From: Sporomusa ovata DSM 2662
Lineage (GTDB): Bacteria; Bacillota; Negativicutes; Sporomusales; Sporomusaceae
Reading direction: 5' to 3'
NCBI RefSeq assembly: GCF_000445445.1
Contig: NZ_ASXP01000003.1
Location: 124,001-188,000, forward strand
Length of the DNA: 64,000 nucleotides
Shown here: positions 8,083 to 15,712 of the stretch, piece after piece
How the letters are laid out: every line of letters starts with the position of its first letter
How positions within the stretch are numbered: the first letter of the stretch is position 1
Made by a program: the position numbers and the translations under genes
Notes under the pieces: generated by a model
What the model was told of the DNA's origin: nothing
Seen by the model: only the letters and a program-made list of their open reading frames with translations
Database searches by the model: none

Positions 8083-8814
8083 ATGAAAATATTCAAAAAG
8101 CACGTATTTATAATGCTTTTCGCTTATGTTTTGACAGTACTTTTTGTCCCTGCGGTTTTCGCCCAGGCAGGAGATGCAGATGCCGGGCAAAAGCCTTTCA
8201 ATTTTATTTCAGCTACATTTAATGGCATAACCAATTTGCAGGGAGCAACTAATGTTATCCTTAACCCTCAGATTGTCATGGAATTTGATAAAAATTTAGT
8301 CGACGATGCAGTATGGATCAACAACAAAAACGGCTTTAGCCTTCGGTCTGAAGATGATGAAAATGTAGCAATTAATGTAACCAGAGTTGACCCTAAAGTT
8401 GACTTTAACCAAAGACAGAAAGTATTTATCCACCCTATCCAGGCTTTAAAAGCCGGTACCACTTATTATTTAAAGGCTTCTCCTAATCTATTGGCTAAAA
8501 ATGGCAATTCCACTCTTGGGGCTACTACCGCCGGCCAAGGTATAACCATCTCCTTTAAAACCCTGGGACAAGCTGCACCCAAGCCAGTTGACGCAAGTGA
8601 GCAAGGTGGTACCGATAGTGCAAATACTAATACAGATACTAATACAGATACTAATACTAATACTAATACTAATACAACGACTAATTCCACAACAAATGAC
8701 CCAGTTAGCACTCTTACCAAAGCAACAACTTTGCTCAACAGGACATCGACACTGTTACAATCTATTCTACTTTTAATGAATTCTGTTGGACAGTTCAAGT
8801 TACCGCTTGGCTAA
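8083..8814 (+). CDS. Secreted Ig-like (SbsA/Big_5 type) protein with an Asn/Thr/Asp repeat tail
   Basis: AAAGGA precedes the ATG. A signal peptide (1-27, ending VFA) leads into one Ig-like domain (about 33-165) that matches the proteins at 6564 and 10063: GQKPFNFISATF, then FDKNLVDDAVWINN, DFNQRQKVFIHP and a closing ITISFKTLGQ. After that comes a low-complexity linker of NTDT and NT repeats (about 183-202), written in the DNA as a run of aatact/acagat units, then a hydrophobic C-terminal segment. The tail could span the wall or be glycosylated. No catalytic motif is seen. It is one of three members of a local family; function unknown. Confidence 0.8.
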   Translation: MKIFKKHVFIMLFAYVLTVLFVPAVFAQAGDADAGQKPFNFISATFNGITNLQGATNVILNPQIVMEFDKNLVDDAVWINNKNGFSLRSEDDENVAINVTRVDPKVDFNQRQKVFIHPIQALKAGTTYYLKASPNLLAKNGNSTLGATTAGQGITISFKTLGQAAPKPVDASEQGGTDSANTNTDTNTDTNTNTNTNTTTNSTTNDPVSTLTKATTLLNRTSTLLQSILLLMNSVGQFKLPLG

Positions 8815-8821
8815 GTGATAA

Positions 8822-8846
8822 GGGCAGTCACCGCAAGGTGGCTGCT
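8822..8846 (+). terminator. Rho-independent terminator after the Ig-like protein gene
   Basis: GGGCAGTCACC and GGTGGCTGCTC form an 11-bp stem (with G-T pairs) around GCAA, followed by CTTTGTCT. It lies directly after the stop at 8814 and separates this gene from the convergent pair that follows. Confidence 0.7.
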
Positions 8847-8886
8847 CTCTTTGTCTAAGTGTCCTCTAACAGGTACTACGATGAGG

Positions 8887-9261
8887 CTACGCTGGGGTGA
8901 TAATAGTGTGCGAGGGACCGACGGTAACAATCTCAGCTACGCTAATTCGAATGGTGTCGCCGACTTCGTAATATATTTCGATTGGCCCAGGAGCAGTTGC
9001 GTTTCCGGGTATTCTAAGAACCGGATCTGTCAATCGTAAGGTAATAAATTCTGCTTCATTTTCCACTTCTACTGGTCCTACAATTGTAAGCTCTAACAGT
9101 GAACTTTTATCCTTTCTGTTACCGCTGCTGTCATCGTTATCGTTCTCAGTTGGGCGGTCTCCATCCGATTTTAATATGGTTCCTGTTAACACAAGTCTAT
9201 TTGTCGTTATTATCGTTACAGTGCCAACACACAAATCAATGAAGTCTTCTTTTTTACTCAT
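8887..9261 (-). CDS. Small hypothetical protein, tandem paralogue A (possible Sm-like beta barrel)
   Basis: A 124-residue acidic protein starting from an ATG at 9261. Predicted strands are short and regular: CVGTVTIITTNRLVLTGTIL at 11-30, a charged linker rich in Asp, Asn and Ser (about 32-55), FITLRLTDP near 72, then GDTIRISVAEIVTVGPS at the end. This pattern of strand, variable loop, and GDxIxIxVxxIVTVxPS closing strand is shared with the neighbour at 9368 and resembles an Sm/SH3-like small barrel, which is only my inference from pattern. No family name is assigned. No signal peptide is seen, so the protein is probably cytosolic. Confidence 0.65.
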   Translation of the reverse strand: MSKKEDFIDLCVGTVTIITTNRLVLTGTILKSDGDRPTENDNDDSSGNRKDKSSLLELTIVGPVEVENEAEFITLRLTDPVLRIPGNATAPGPIEIYYEVGDTIRISVAEIVTVGPSHTIITPA

Positions 9262-9367
9262 AGTTATTTAACTCCTTTACATAATTTTGACCCCTACCTG
9301 ACATTTCATCCTCGTGATGACCGGGTTTTATAGTGTAAAAGCGGCAAGATTATTGATTATCCTCTGC

Positions 9368-9727
9368 TTAAAAAATAGGCCGCGAGGGACTGACTGTTAC
9401 TATCTTAGCTACATTTATTTGAATAATATCACCGTCTTCGTAATAGGGTTGCTCTACCGGAGGATCGCCGGAACCTGGTACAGCAAAAAGGGGCTCTGTT
9501 AATTTTAGAGTGATAAATTCCGGGTCAAATTCAACTTCAACTGTATCCCCAATTTCGACACACTGTGCCAAACTATCTTCGTGTCTGACGCCGTTACCAG
9601 CTTTCAAGTCTCTAGGTGATGAATTATCATCCCGTAAAATCCGCCCTATTAATATAAGGTCATTTACTGTTACCACTGTCACGGTACCAACACATAAATC
9701 AAAATCAACACCCTTAAATTTCGTCAT
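9368..9727 (-). CDS. Small hypothetical protein, tandem paralogue B
   Basis: A 119-residue protein from an ATG at 9727, about one third identical by eye to the product at 8887: DLCVGTVTVVTVNDLILIGRIL, VEVEFDPEFITLKLTEPL and GDIIQINVAKIVTVSPS line up with the same strands there. The linker between the first and second blocks differs in length and charge. The two genes are 106 bp apart in the same direction and look like a duplication. I do not recognise the family or a function. Confidence 0.65.
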   Translation of the reverse strand: MTKFKGVDFDLCVGTVTVVTVNDLILIGRILRDDNSSPRDLKAGNGVRHEDSLAQCVEIGDTVEVEFDPEFITLKLTEPLFAVPGSGDPPVEQPYYEDGDIIQINVAKIVTVSPSRPIF

Positions 9728-9836
9728 AACTCTTAACTCCTTTACCTATAAATTGAGCCTCAACTTACTATATACTATTCATGACAGGTGCAAGGTGCTA
9801 GTGTTTATGAAAAGTAATCATCTCAACTACTAGAGG

Positions 9837-9942
9837 CTGTTACAAAATACCCCTCTTTGCTATTGAGCCTTTCAGCATAGAAACTGGGTATGCCCTTGCT
9901 GTGCGACTTTTTGGTGTTTAACACCGCGGTATTTTATAACAG
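9837..9942. repeat. Short element with 15-bp terminal inverted repeats (MITE-like)
   Basis: CTGTTACAAAATACC at 9837-9851 is inverted at 9928-9942 with one mismatch, framing 106 bp with no coding potential and an inner hairpin (GGTG/CACC around 9913-9925). Ends of the GGCTGTTACAAAAT kind are common in some insertion sequences, so this may be a non-autonomous element. No clear target duplication was seen. A second hairpin (AGTGTGTTT/AAACACACT, 9962-9983) follows. The rest of 9728-10062 holds only the terminator at 10011. Confidence 0.4.
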
Positions 9943-10010
9943 TTTAAAGAATAGTAAGGAAAGTGTGTTTTTTGAAACACACTCTACTATGTAAAATAGG
10001 AAATAAAAAA

Positions 10011-10038
10011 TAAACCGACCTATTATCAAGTCGGTTTA
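10011..10038 (-). terminator. Rho-independent terminator of the ECF operon
   Basis: TAAACCGAC (10011-10019) pairs with GTCGGTTTA (10030-10038); on the minus strand the hairpin is followed by ATTTTTTATTT. It sits 25 bases after the stop of the last gene of the operon (10063). Confidence 0.85.
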
Positions 10039-10062
10039 TGAAAAAAATCTGATATAATATAA

Positions 10063-10911
10063 TTACTTATCTCTTTTATTTACACAATATTCTACCGATA
10101 TCCAACCTACGATTAAGCCTGCAGCCAGTATGGTATACCAGTTATTAAAACCAGCTTCCTGTTCGGGTTTATCTGCAATTTCTTTTGCATCGTTTGACAG
10201 ATTCGTATTTGTGCCTACATTAGCCGTGGTTGCCGTTACTTCTTGTTTTACCGTTTGCGCTTGTGGGGCCTTTTGCACCTGTTCACTACCATCCGGAGCC
10301 ACTGTATTTGTATCCTGTACTTTTGTTTCTATAGCATTTTGCACTTCTTGACTTACCTGTGGTGGCTGCTGCGTATCTTCTTTACTATTAGAGACGGCCT
10401 GAACCGGAGCCTGTCCTGCCGTTTTAAATGAGATGGTTATTCCCTGCCCGCCCGTAGTTCCTGCCAGAGTTGATTTTCCATTTTTTGCTTGTAAATCCGG
10501 GGAAATAGTAAGCGTGTAGGAGGTTCCTGGGCTGAGCGGATTGACAGGCTGAACATAAATATTTTGTCTATGGTTAAAATCTACGGTATCATCTATTTTG
10601 CTTACTACGACCGGGATATTTTTATTATCGGCGCTGATCAGGCCAAAACATTGTCTATTATTATCCCAGATAGTACTGTTAACTACATTTTTATCAAATA
10701 CGATATTAAATTTAGGTTGGGTTGGCACATTAACGGCATTACTAACCTCCCCCCCTCCCTCAAGGGAAATGGAAACAAAACCTAGAGGTTTTTGACCAGC
10801 TATGCCAGGCGACGAGGACTGCCCTCCTTCAGCATAAACTAATTGTGCAGATGTGATCATAAACAAGAAAACAACAAGCATTTTCAATACTATCAGCAGC
10901 TTATTTTTCAT
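10063..10911 (-). CDS. Exported Ig-like (SbsA/Big_5 type) protein with C-terminal membrane anchor, last gene of the ECF operon
   Basis: The 282-residue protein has a signal peptide (1-27, ending VYA), an Ig-like domain (about 38-170: GQKPLGFVSISL, FDKNVVNSTIWDNN, DFNHRQNIYVQP, ITISFKTAGQ), a long Gln/Thr/Val-rich flexible stretch (about 172-250), and one membrane helix near the end (about 258-276) followed by CVNKRDK. It would therefore stand outside the cell, tethered to the membrane. It begins 18 bases after the EcfT stop, so it is part of the ECF transport operon. The domain is shared with 6564 and 8083. A role as extracytoplasmic partner or substrate-capture domain of the transporter is an inference from position only. 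Confidence 0.8.
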   Translation of the reverse strand: MKNKLLIVLKMLVVFLFMITSAQLVYAEGGQSSSPGIAGQKPLGFVSISLEGGGEVSNAVNVPTQPKFNIVFDKNVVNSTIWDNNRQCFGLISADNKNIPVVVSKIDDTVDFNHRQNIYVQPVNPLSPGTSYTLTISPDLQAKNGKSTLAGTTGGQGITISFKTAGQAPVQAVSNSKEDTQQPPQVSQEVQNAIETKVQDTNTVAPDGSEQVQKAPQAQTVKQEVTATTANVGTNTNLSNDAKEIADKPEQEAGFNNWYTILAAGLIVGWISVEYCVNKRDK

Positions 10912-10929
10912 ATCCTTTTCCTTTCTAAG

Positions 10930-11718
10930 TTATTGGAGTAAAAATAAAAGAACAAAACATGAAATAACCAGTCCTATTGTGAGCCTGTCTTGGTTTTTAA
11001 AACACAAGCCAGCTGTTCTGGAAGGGTTTGGTCCTCCCATATAACACCTGCTTTCCATGGCAACAGCAAGATCGTTTGCGCGTTGCAGCGAGTTAGCCAG
11101 CAAAGGGATTAAGACTGGTACCAGGCTAAGCAGCCGGTCTTTTAATTTTGGCGAGTTAAATTTTGCGCCACGACATTTTTGGGCACGGGTAATTAATTCT
11201 GCTTCCTCAATTATTGTCGGGATAAACCGTAAAGCAGTACTGGTAATTAGGGACAACTGGTGTACTGGGATATTTATATACTGTAAAGGTGCCAGTAATC
11301 GCTCCATTCCTGAAGCAAGTTTTATGGGCGAGGTGGTCATGGTTAACAAAGAAGAACATAAATAAAGCAGCGCAAGACGAAGTGCCGTAGAGCCACCTAG
11401 AATTAACCCTTCTCTGGTAATATCATAGTTTCCCAAGAAGAGAACCGGTGTTCCCGGAGTAACAAAAGCCTGTAAGAGAAAAGAAATTAACAACACAACT
11501 GCCAGCTTGCGCAGACCTTTGATAAAACGGACTAATTTTATGTCAGACAAAACTATTCCAGCCAGCATGATTAAAAGACTACTTAGCATAATGTTCAATT
11601 GATTACTAAATAAGACAGAAAAAATAACGGCAAGGCTACAGATAATTTTTGTTCTTGGGTCTAATTGGTGGATAATGGAATTGCCGAGGGTGTATTGCCC
11701 TAGTTTGAGTTGGTTCAT
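10930..11718 (-). CDS. ecfT: ECF transporter transmembrane protein EcfT
   Basis: The 262-residue membrane protein carries the EcfT signature: an N-terminal LDPRTKI motif, four to six helices, and a cytosolic coupling region with the TRAQKCRGAKF motif that contacts the two ATPases. EcfT is the scaffold that couples ATP hydrolysis in EcfA1/EcfA2 to the vitamin- or metal-binding S component. I chose the ATG at 11718 (AAGGGG before it); this overlaps the end of the ecfA2 frame by 83 bases. An upstream in-frame start at 11778 would add residues that do not fit the family. Confidence 0.88.
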   Translation of the reverse strand: MNQLKLGQYTLGNSIIHQLDPRTKIICSLAVIFSVLFSNQLNIMLSSLLIMLAGIVLSDIKLVRFIKGLRKLAVVLLISFLLQAFVTPGTPVLFLGNYDITREGLILGGSTALRLALLYLCSSLLTMTTSPIKLASGMERLLAPLQYINIPVHQLSLITSTALRFIPTIIEEAELITRAQKCRGAKFNSPKLKDRLLSLVPVLIPLLANSLQRANDLAVAMESRCYMGGPNPSRTAGLCFKNQDRLTIGLVISCFVLLFLLQ

Positions 11719-12571
11719 TTTTTTTCCCCTTAAGAAATTTATCGATTTCAATTTCTGCATCTGCCAGTGAATAAACATTGGTATTAATGTTTTGGCCTTT
11801 TTGGGCCAGGCTATAGATTACCCGTAGATAATCAGGGAAATTAATATATTCCAGCTCCCTAACATATTGGTGACTTAATACTTCGCGGATATCGCCAAAA
11901 GCAACTAGTTTCCCTTTTTCTAAAACCGCCAGCCTGTCTGCGACTAAAAGAACTTCTTTTAGATTATGAGAAATCATGATTATCGTAGTATTCTCTTCAA
12001 CCTGTATTTGTTTAAGCTGCCTGAGAATCATTTCACGACCAGCTGGGTCTAACCCGGCAGTTGGTTCATCCAATATCAATATTTCAGGCTTCATAGCAAG
12101 CACACCTGCTATTGCTACCCGGCGGCGCATCCCGCCACTTAGGCATAGTGGAGGTAAATTTACGATTGCTTCATCCAAACCAACCTTAGTTAAGGCCTCA
12201 AGGGTTCGTTCCCTAACTTCAGTATTAGTAAGCCCCATATTCCTTGGTCCAAAGGATACATCTTCGAACACAGTAGCTTCAAAAATTTGTTGTTCCGGAT
12301 ACTGCATAACAAGCCCTACTCTTTTCCACAACTCACTTTGATGCTGTTTATCCGACACAGCCTTACCGCATACCCTTATTGATCCTGTTGTGGGGAGTAA
12401 TAAACCGTTAAAATGTTGAACAAGTGTAGATTTACCTGATCCGTTTGCTCCTACCAGTCCGAGAAATTCACCGCTTTCAACATCCATAGAGATAGTATCC
12501 AGGGCTTTTTTTTCATAAGGTGTTTTCGGACAGTAAACATAGGTTACATCTTTTACCTCTATAATTGGCAT
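11636..12571 (-). CDS. ecfA2: ECF transporter ATPase EcfA2
   Basis: An ABC ATPase with Walker A GANGSGKST, Q-loop, signature LSGGMRRRVAIAGVLA, Walker B ILILDEPTAGLD and switch His in MISHNLK, followed by the EcfA-type C-terminal extension. The start overlaps ecfA1 by 13 bases. The frame as written is 311 residues and runs 83 bases into ecfT, ending in a proline- and arginine-rich stretch unlike the family. The overlap begins at eight consecutive A (complement of 11718-11725). One more A would end the protein at TGA after about 287 residues, with the usual ATGA overlap to ecfT. Slippage or a base deletion at this tract is therefore likely. Confidence 0.88.
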   Translation of the reverse strand: MPIIEVKDVTYVYCPKTPYEKKALDTISMDVESGEFLGLVGANGSGKSTLVQHFNGLLLPTTGSIRVCGKAVSDKQHQSELWKRVGLVMQYPEQQIFEATVFEDVSFGPRNMGLTNTEVRERTLEALTKVGLDEAIVNLPPLCLSGGMRRRVAIAGVLAMKPEILILDEPTAGLDPAGREMILRQLKQIQVEENTTIIMISHNLKEVLLVADRLAVLEKGKLVAFGDIREVLSHQYVRELEYINFPDYLRVIYSLAQKGQNINTNVYSLADAEIEIDKFLKGKKNEPTQTRAIHPRQFHYPPIRPKNKNYL

Positions 12572-13398
12572 AAGGCTTCCACCAACGTCTCAACAGTATA
12601 TAAGTTATTTTGCAGACGATGTCCTCGCTTTGTTAGGTTTCTGGTTAGTTGGATGATATCAGGAGTATGAAATCCGATTGGGTTTATTTTTTCAGGAGTG
12701 TTAAAAATATCATCAGGAGTTCCTTCGAGAAATATCTGACCATTGTTAAGCACTATAATACGATTGGCATGAATAACATCTTCCATGTGGTGGGATATAA
12801 GAATTATCGTTATGCCAAATTCTCTATTTAGCTTGACCAGTGTTTGAATTAATTCCTTTTTACCGGCAGAATCAAGCATCGATGTTGGTTCATCTAAGAC
12901 CAGGTATGTCGGCCGCAAAGCTAGAGCAGATGCAATAGCAACCCGTTGCTTTTGTCCGCCGGACAGTAAATGAGGAGCATGCAGGCGAAGATGCTCAATA
13001 TCAAGAACTTTCATTGCCCATTCGGCTCTTGCCCGCACTTCACTATGGGGAAGGCCTAAATTTTCCGGTCCAAAAGCAATATCTTCCTCTACAATAGTAC
13101 TGATAATTTGATTATCCGGATTTTGAAAAACCATTCCTACATTACGTCTTATCGCCACAAGTAAGCTTGTATCCCTTGTATCTAAACCATTTACCATTAC
13201 CTTGCCGCCGGTGGGCATAGCCAGTCCGTTGATCAAGCGGGCAACGGTTGATTTTCCCGAGCCGTTCATGCCAATTATTGCAACAAATTCACCCTGGTTA
13301 ATAGCAAGCGAAACATTGTCAAGAGCCACTTTCTTCTGGTCAGTGCCAATGGAATATTCTTTTGTGACATTAATAAGTTCTATACTATTCTGTGTCAC
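12559..13398 (-). CDS. ecfA1: ECF transporter ATPase EcfA1
   Basis: A 279-residue ABC ATPase with Walker A GMNGSGKST, Q-loop QNPDNQI, signature LSGGQKQRVAIASALA, Walker B YLVLDEPTSMLD and switch His in LISHHMEDV. The QNPDNQI motif is typical of EcfA1. Together with EcfA2 it forms the heterodimeric motor of the energy-coupling module. It is translationally coupled to ecfA2 (13-base overlap) and starts 16 bases after the S-component stop. The length is normal for the family. Confidence 0.9.
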   Translation of the reverse strand: MTQNSIELINVTKEYSIGTDQKKVALDNVSLAINQGEFVAIIGMNGSGKSTVARLINGLAMPTGGKVMVNGLDTRDTSLLVAIRRNVGMVFQNPDNQIISTIVEEDIAFGPENLGLPHSEVRARAEWAMKVLDIEHLRLHAPHLLSGGQKQRVAIASALALRPTYLVLDEPTSMLDSAGKKELIQTLVKLNREFGITIILISHHMEDVIHANRIIVLNNGQIFLEGTPDDIFNTPEKINPIGFHTPDIIQLTRNLTKRGHRLQNNLYTVETLVEALCQL

Positions 13399-13414
13399 CT
13401 ATAATCGCCTCTCT

Positions 13415-13984
13415 CTAGTCCCAGCTTGATAGTCGTGATTTTAGGCGTTTAATCATTATCGTCGCAATTAAGCCTCCGGCGGCCCCAAATACTACATGAG
13501 AGACTGATGTGAACCCCAGACCTATTGTCAGGAATACCAGGGGAAGTTTAAGAAATATTCCCAAAGCAACATTAACTGCCATTTTAGAGAGACTTGTTAG
13601 TATTCCACAGATTATCCCGACAATTGGACGATCCAATTTGTTATAAAACATAGGCGCAAGAAAATCAATAAGCAATCCAGGCATAAAGTACTTAAAAAAT
13701 ACAAAGAATCCCTCTTTACCTAGACCAAGAAATACTGCAAGTATACCTGAAACAATACCCATGATAATACCCGAACCAAATTTCGGTAATAAACCTTTAC
13801 CCAACACAAGAACGCCCATCCAAAAGATGCTTGAGTGTCCTGGCAGACTTAATGGCAATCGAGTAATATCTTTAATTAGGACAATAATGGTACCAAACAT
13901 CGTTGAACGTAATATATCTGCCAAGCTAAGCTTAAAAATATATTGATCGATTAAAGACAAATTTTTTGCATTTACGTTTTCCAT
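13415..13984 (-). CDS. Putative ECF transporter S component (substrate-binding membrane protein)
   Basis: The 189-residue, strongly hydrophobic protein has about five to six helices, a short N-terminal amphipathic stretch, and the small-residue-rich helices (for example GSGIIMGIVSGILA and GAAGGLIATIM) that S components use to bind EcfT. The size and the location directly before ecfA1 fit this role. It does not match the thiamine, riboflavin, biotin, folate or cobalt (CbiM) S components that I can recall, so the ligand is open. Translation starts at an ATG 11 bases after the stop of the exported protein upstream. Confidence 0.7.
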   Translation of the reverse strand: MENVNAKNLSLIDQYIFKLSLADILRSTMFGTIIVLIKDITRLPLSLPGHSSIFWMGVLVLGKGLLPKFGSGIIMGIVSGILAVFLGLGKEGFFVFFKYFMPGLLIDFLAPMFYNKLDRPIVGIICGILTSLSKMAVNVALGIFLKLPLVFLTIGLGFTSVSHVVFGAAGGLIATIMIKRLKSRLSSWD

Positions 13985-13995
13985 AATTCGTCAGT

Positions 13996-14451
13996 TTACT
14001 CCTTAGTTTTTACTATTATTTCACTTACGTCTTCAGCTAATGTTGTTGAGGCCTGTCCTAGCTTCATCAAGTTTACAGTATTATGGTCAGTAAAATAAAA
14101 AATAAAGGTATTATTTAGGTCTTGTTGTTTAATAATGTAGTTATCAGTGACTTTTTGCACGTTCTTAATTTCTATACTTTTGTAATTGCCAACACCTGCA
14201 GAAGATAATACATAAACCAACGAGGGTCCTTTTATGCCTGTGTCCTGTTTGTATTCCTTTTTCATAAGCTCTTTAAAAACGTTACTATCCATATAGGCTA
14301 TAGGTTGACCATCCTGTATTACGGTTATAATTGTTCCTTTTTGCAGCCCGCTATCTTTAGTAATATTTTCCACCAGATAAGAACTCGCTATTATTGATAC
14401 TATAATAGCTGAGGCTATCATTATCTTCTTATTTAATTTCATCGTTTTCAT
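13996..14451 (-). CDS. Membrane-anchored exported protein, first gene of the ECF operon
   Basis: From the ATG at 14451 (AAGGGG about ten bases before it) the product is 151 residues, with a basic N-terminus, one hydrophobic segment (about 9-27) serving as signal anchor, and an outward globular part. That part contains GPSLVYVLSSAGVGNYKSIEI, which recalls the short domains (DUF4430 or molybdopterin-domain-like) that often accompany ECF vitamin transporters; this likeness is weak. A GTG at 14496 directly after AGGAG is an alternative start adding 15 residues. It heads the operon and probably works outside the membrane with the S component. Confidence 0.6.
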   Translation of the reverse strand: MKTMKLNKKIMIASAIIVSIIASSYLVENITKDSGLQKGTIITVIQDGQPIAYMDSNVFKELMKKEYKQDTGIKGPSLVYVLSSAGVGNYKSIEIKNVQKVTDNYIIKQQDLNNTFIFYFTDHNTVNLMKLGQASTTLAEDVSEIIVKTKE

Positions 14452-14551
14452 CGGTGTGATACCCCTTCCCAAAACTACGGATCGGAGGAATGCCACTGCT
14501 CCTTTCTAACTACAATAGATTATTTTAAAATAAAGTTATTTCATAACACTA

Positions 14552-14567
14552 ACATAACTCGTTATGT
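14552..14567. promoter_or_regulatory. Palindrome ACATAACTCGTTATGT between divergent units
   Basis: A 16-bp sequence with perfect 7-bp arms lies between the ECF operon (start 14451) and the gene starting at 14620; a further CATAAC half-site stands 11 bp to the left (14542-14547). The spacing from both starts suits an operator that controls both directions. I cannot assign a regulator with confidence. Confidence 0.5.
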
Positions 14568-14619
14568 AATATAAATCAAGCGGTTTAATTTGGACAAATA
14601 ATTTCTAGGGGTGTTTATA

Positions 14620-15348
14620 ATGAACAGGTTTCTTTTAGCAATTGATGATACCGACAATCTTGAAAGTAAAGGTACTGGCTGGCTGGCGAGAAAATTAGCA
14701 AAAGAAATTGGAAAATCCTTTACTGCAACTTCTCATGGGGTAACCCGGCACCAATTATTTCTGCATCCCGATATACCATATACCACGCATAATAGTGCAG
14801 CATGTATGGATTTAAGTGTTGTAGACTATTCACTGGAGGAGATATTTCACTTTGCAGCAACACTTGTTGCCAATCTAAGTGCTGAAGGCTCAGACCCAGG
14901 TATTTCCCTTGCCAGTGTTGAGGGCGTTAGTAAATACATACAAGAATTTGGACGACGGGCACAGCAAGAGGTCGTTACTATGGAAGAGGCCTATAGGTTA
15001 GCTGCTCAGCAAAATGTTTTTCTTAAGGAACTGGGCGGTACAGGGCAAGGAATTATTGGTGCACTGTCAGCCATAGGTTTAAGAGCAACAGGATATGATG
15101 GCAGGTATCTTGATTTAAAGGGCATTCGGGAACTTACGGGTGTTGTTAGCGTGAAAAACATTATTGAAACTACTGGAATTTGTCGTGTTGTTGATACAGA
15201 CACAGCAGAAATTCCAGATTCTGATCTGGTTAACACTTTAGAATGGCTCCGCCCTACACATTATGATCATCAACCGGTTTTATTTGTGAAAAAGGATGAA
15301 AATAATTTTTGGATACCAGCAGAAAAGCCAAAAAGGAGTGAATTGTAA
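14620..15348 (+). CDS. TiaS-like protein (IDDTD domain)
   Basis: AGGGG precedes the ATG at 14620; a GTG at 14611 is less likely. The 242-residue product opens with FLLAIDDTDNLESKGTG and continues with HGVTRHQLFLHPDIPYTTHN, which match the IDDTD and following motifs of the archaeal tRNA-Ile2 agmatinylcytidine synthetase TiaS and its stand-alone relatives. A GGTGQGIIGALSAIGLRATG glycine-rich block lies at about 140-160. The later zinc-ribbon and OB domains of full TiaS are missing, so tRNA modification is not implied. The stop codon overlaps the ATG of the next small gene (TAATG), so the two are translationally coupled. Function in bacteria is unknown to me. Confidence 0.6.
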   Translation: MNRFLLAIDDTDNLESKGTGWLARKLAKEIGKSFTATSHGVTRHQLFLHPDIPYTTHNSAACMDLSVVDYSLEEIFHFAATLVANLSAEGSDPGISLASVEGVSKYIQEFGRRAQQEVVTMEEAYRLAAQQNVFLKELGGTGQGIIGALSAIGLRATGYDGRYLDLKGIRELTGVVSVKNIIETTGICRVVDTDTAEIPDSDLVNTLEWLRPTHYDHQPVLFVKKDENNFWIPAEKPKRSEL

Positions 15349-15588
15349 TGGAACTGGTCATAGGTATTCTTTCAAAATACATCAAGGGCGTAAATGGTAT
15401 CAAGCATTTTATCGGAGACCCAAAGATTAAAGAAGATTTCATTGCTTCTACATTGCTCGCTGAGGCCTGTAATCATTTTAAGGAAGATGATTCTGAAGAA
15501 ATATATAGTAAAAATACCCGTTCCTGCTATAATTGCCGGTACCGGAGATGGGCTCAGCACGGGTTCAATTGCTGTAAAGATTTTGTAA
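15348..15588 (+). pseudogene. Small gene coupled to the TiaS-like gene, with an apparent frameshift
   Basis: The ATG at 15348 overlaps the preceding stop. The first frame gives a plausible protein to about residue 55 (MELVIGILSKYIKG to DDSEEIYSK), then turns into Cys/Arg-rich sequence without character. The next frame, entered by skipping one base of an AAAAA run near 15512, gives IPVPAIIAGTGDGLSTGS and ends at TAA 15586-15588. The joined product would be about 79 residues. Either one A is extra in the sequence, the gene is broken, or the shift is programmed. I do not recognise the family. Confidence 0.5.
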
Positions 15589-15712
15589 TAACAACTAGTT
15601 AATTTCTATAAGGCTGGAAGCTTAAAAAAAGATCTTAAATTTTTCATCCGTATATGAAAAATGAATTTTTGCAATAATAAATAGAAGTAGTATATATAGG
15701 AGGAATAATGTA

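Noticed and set aside
8588..8776. A 62-codon plus-strand frame with an Ile/Leu repeat
   Set aside because: It is the shifted reading of the Asn/Thr repeat of the gene at 8083.
14452..14551. A cobalamin or other riboswitch before the ECF operon
   Set aside because: The leader is too short and lacks the conserved boxes of the classes I know.
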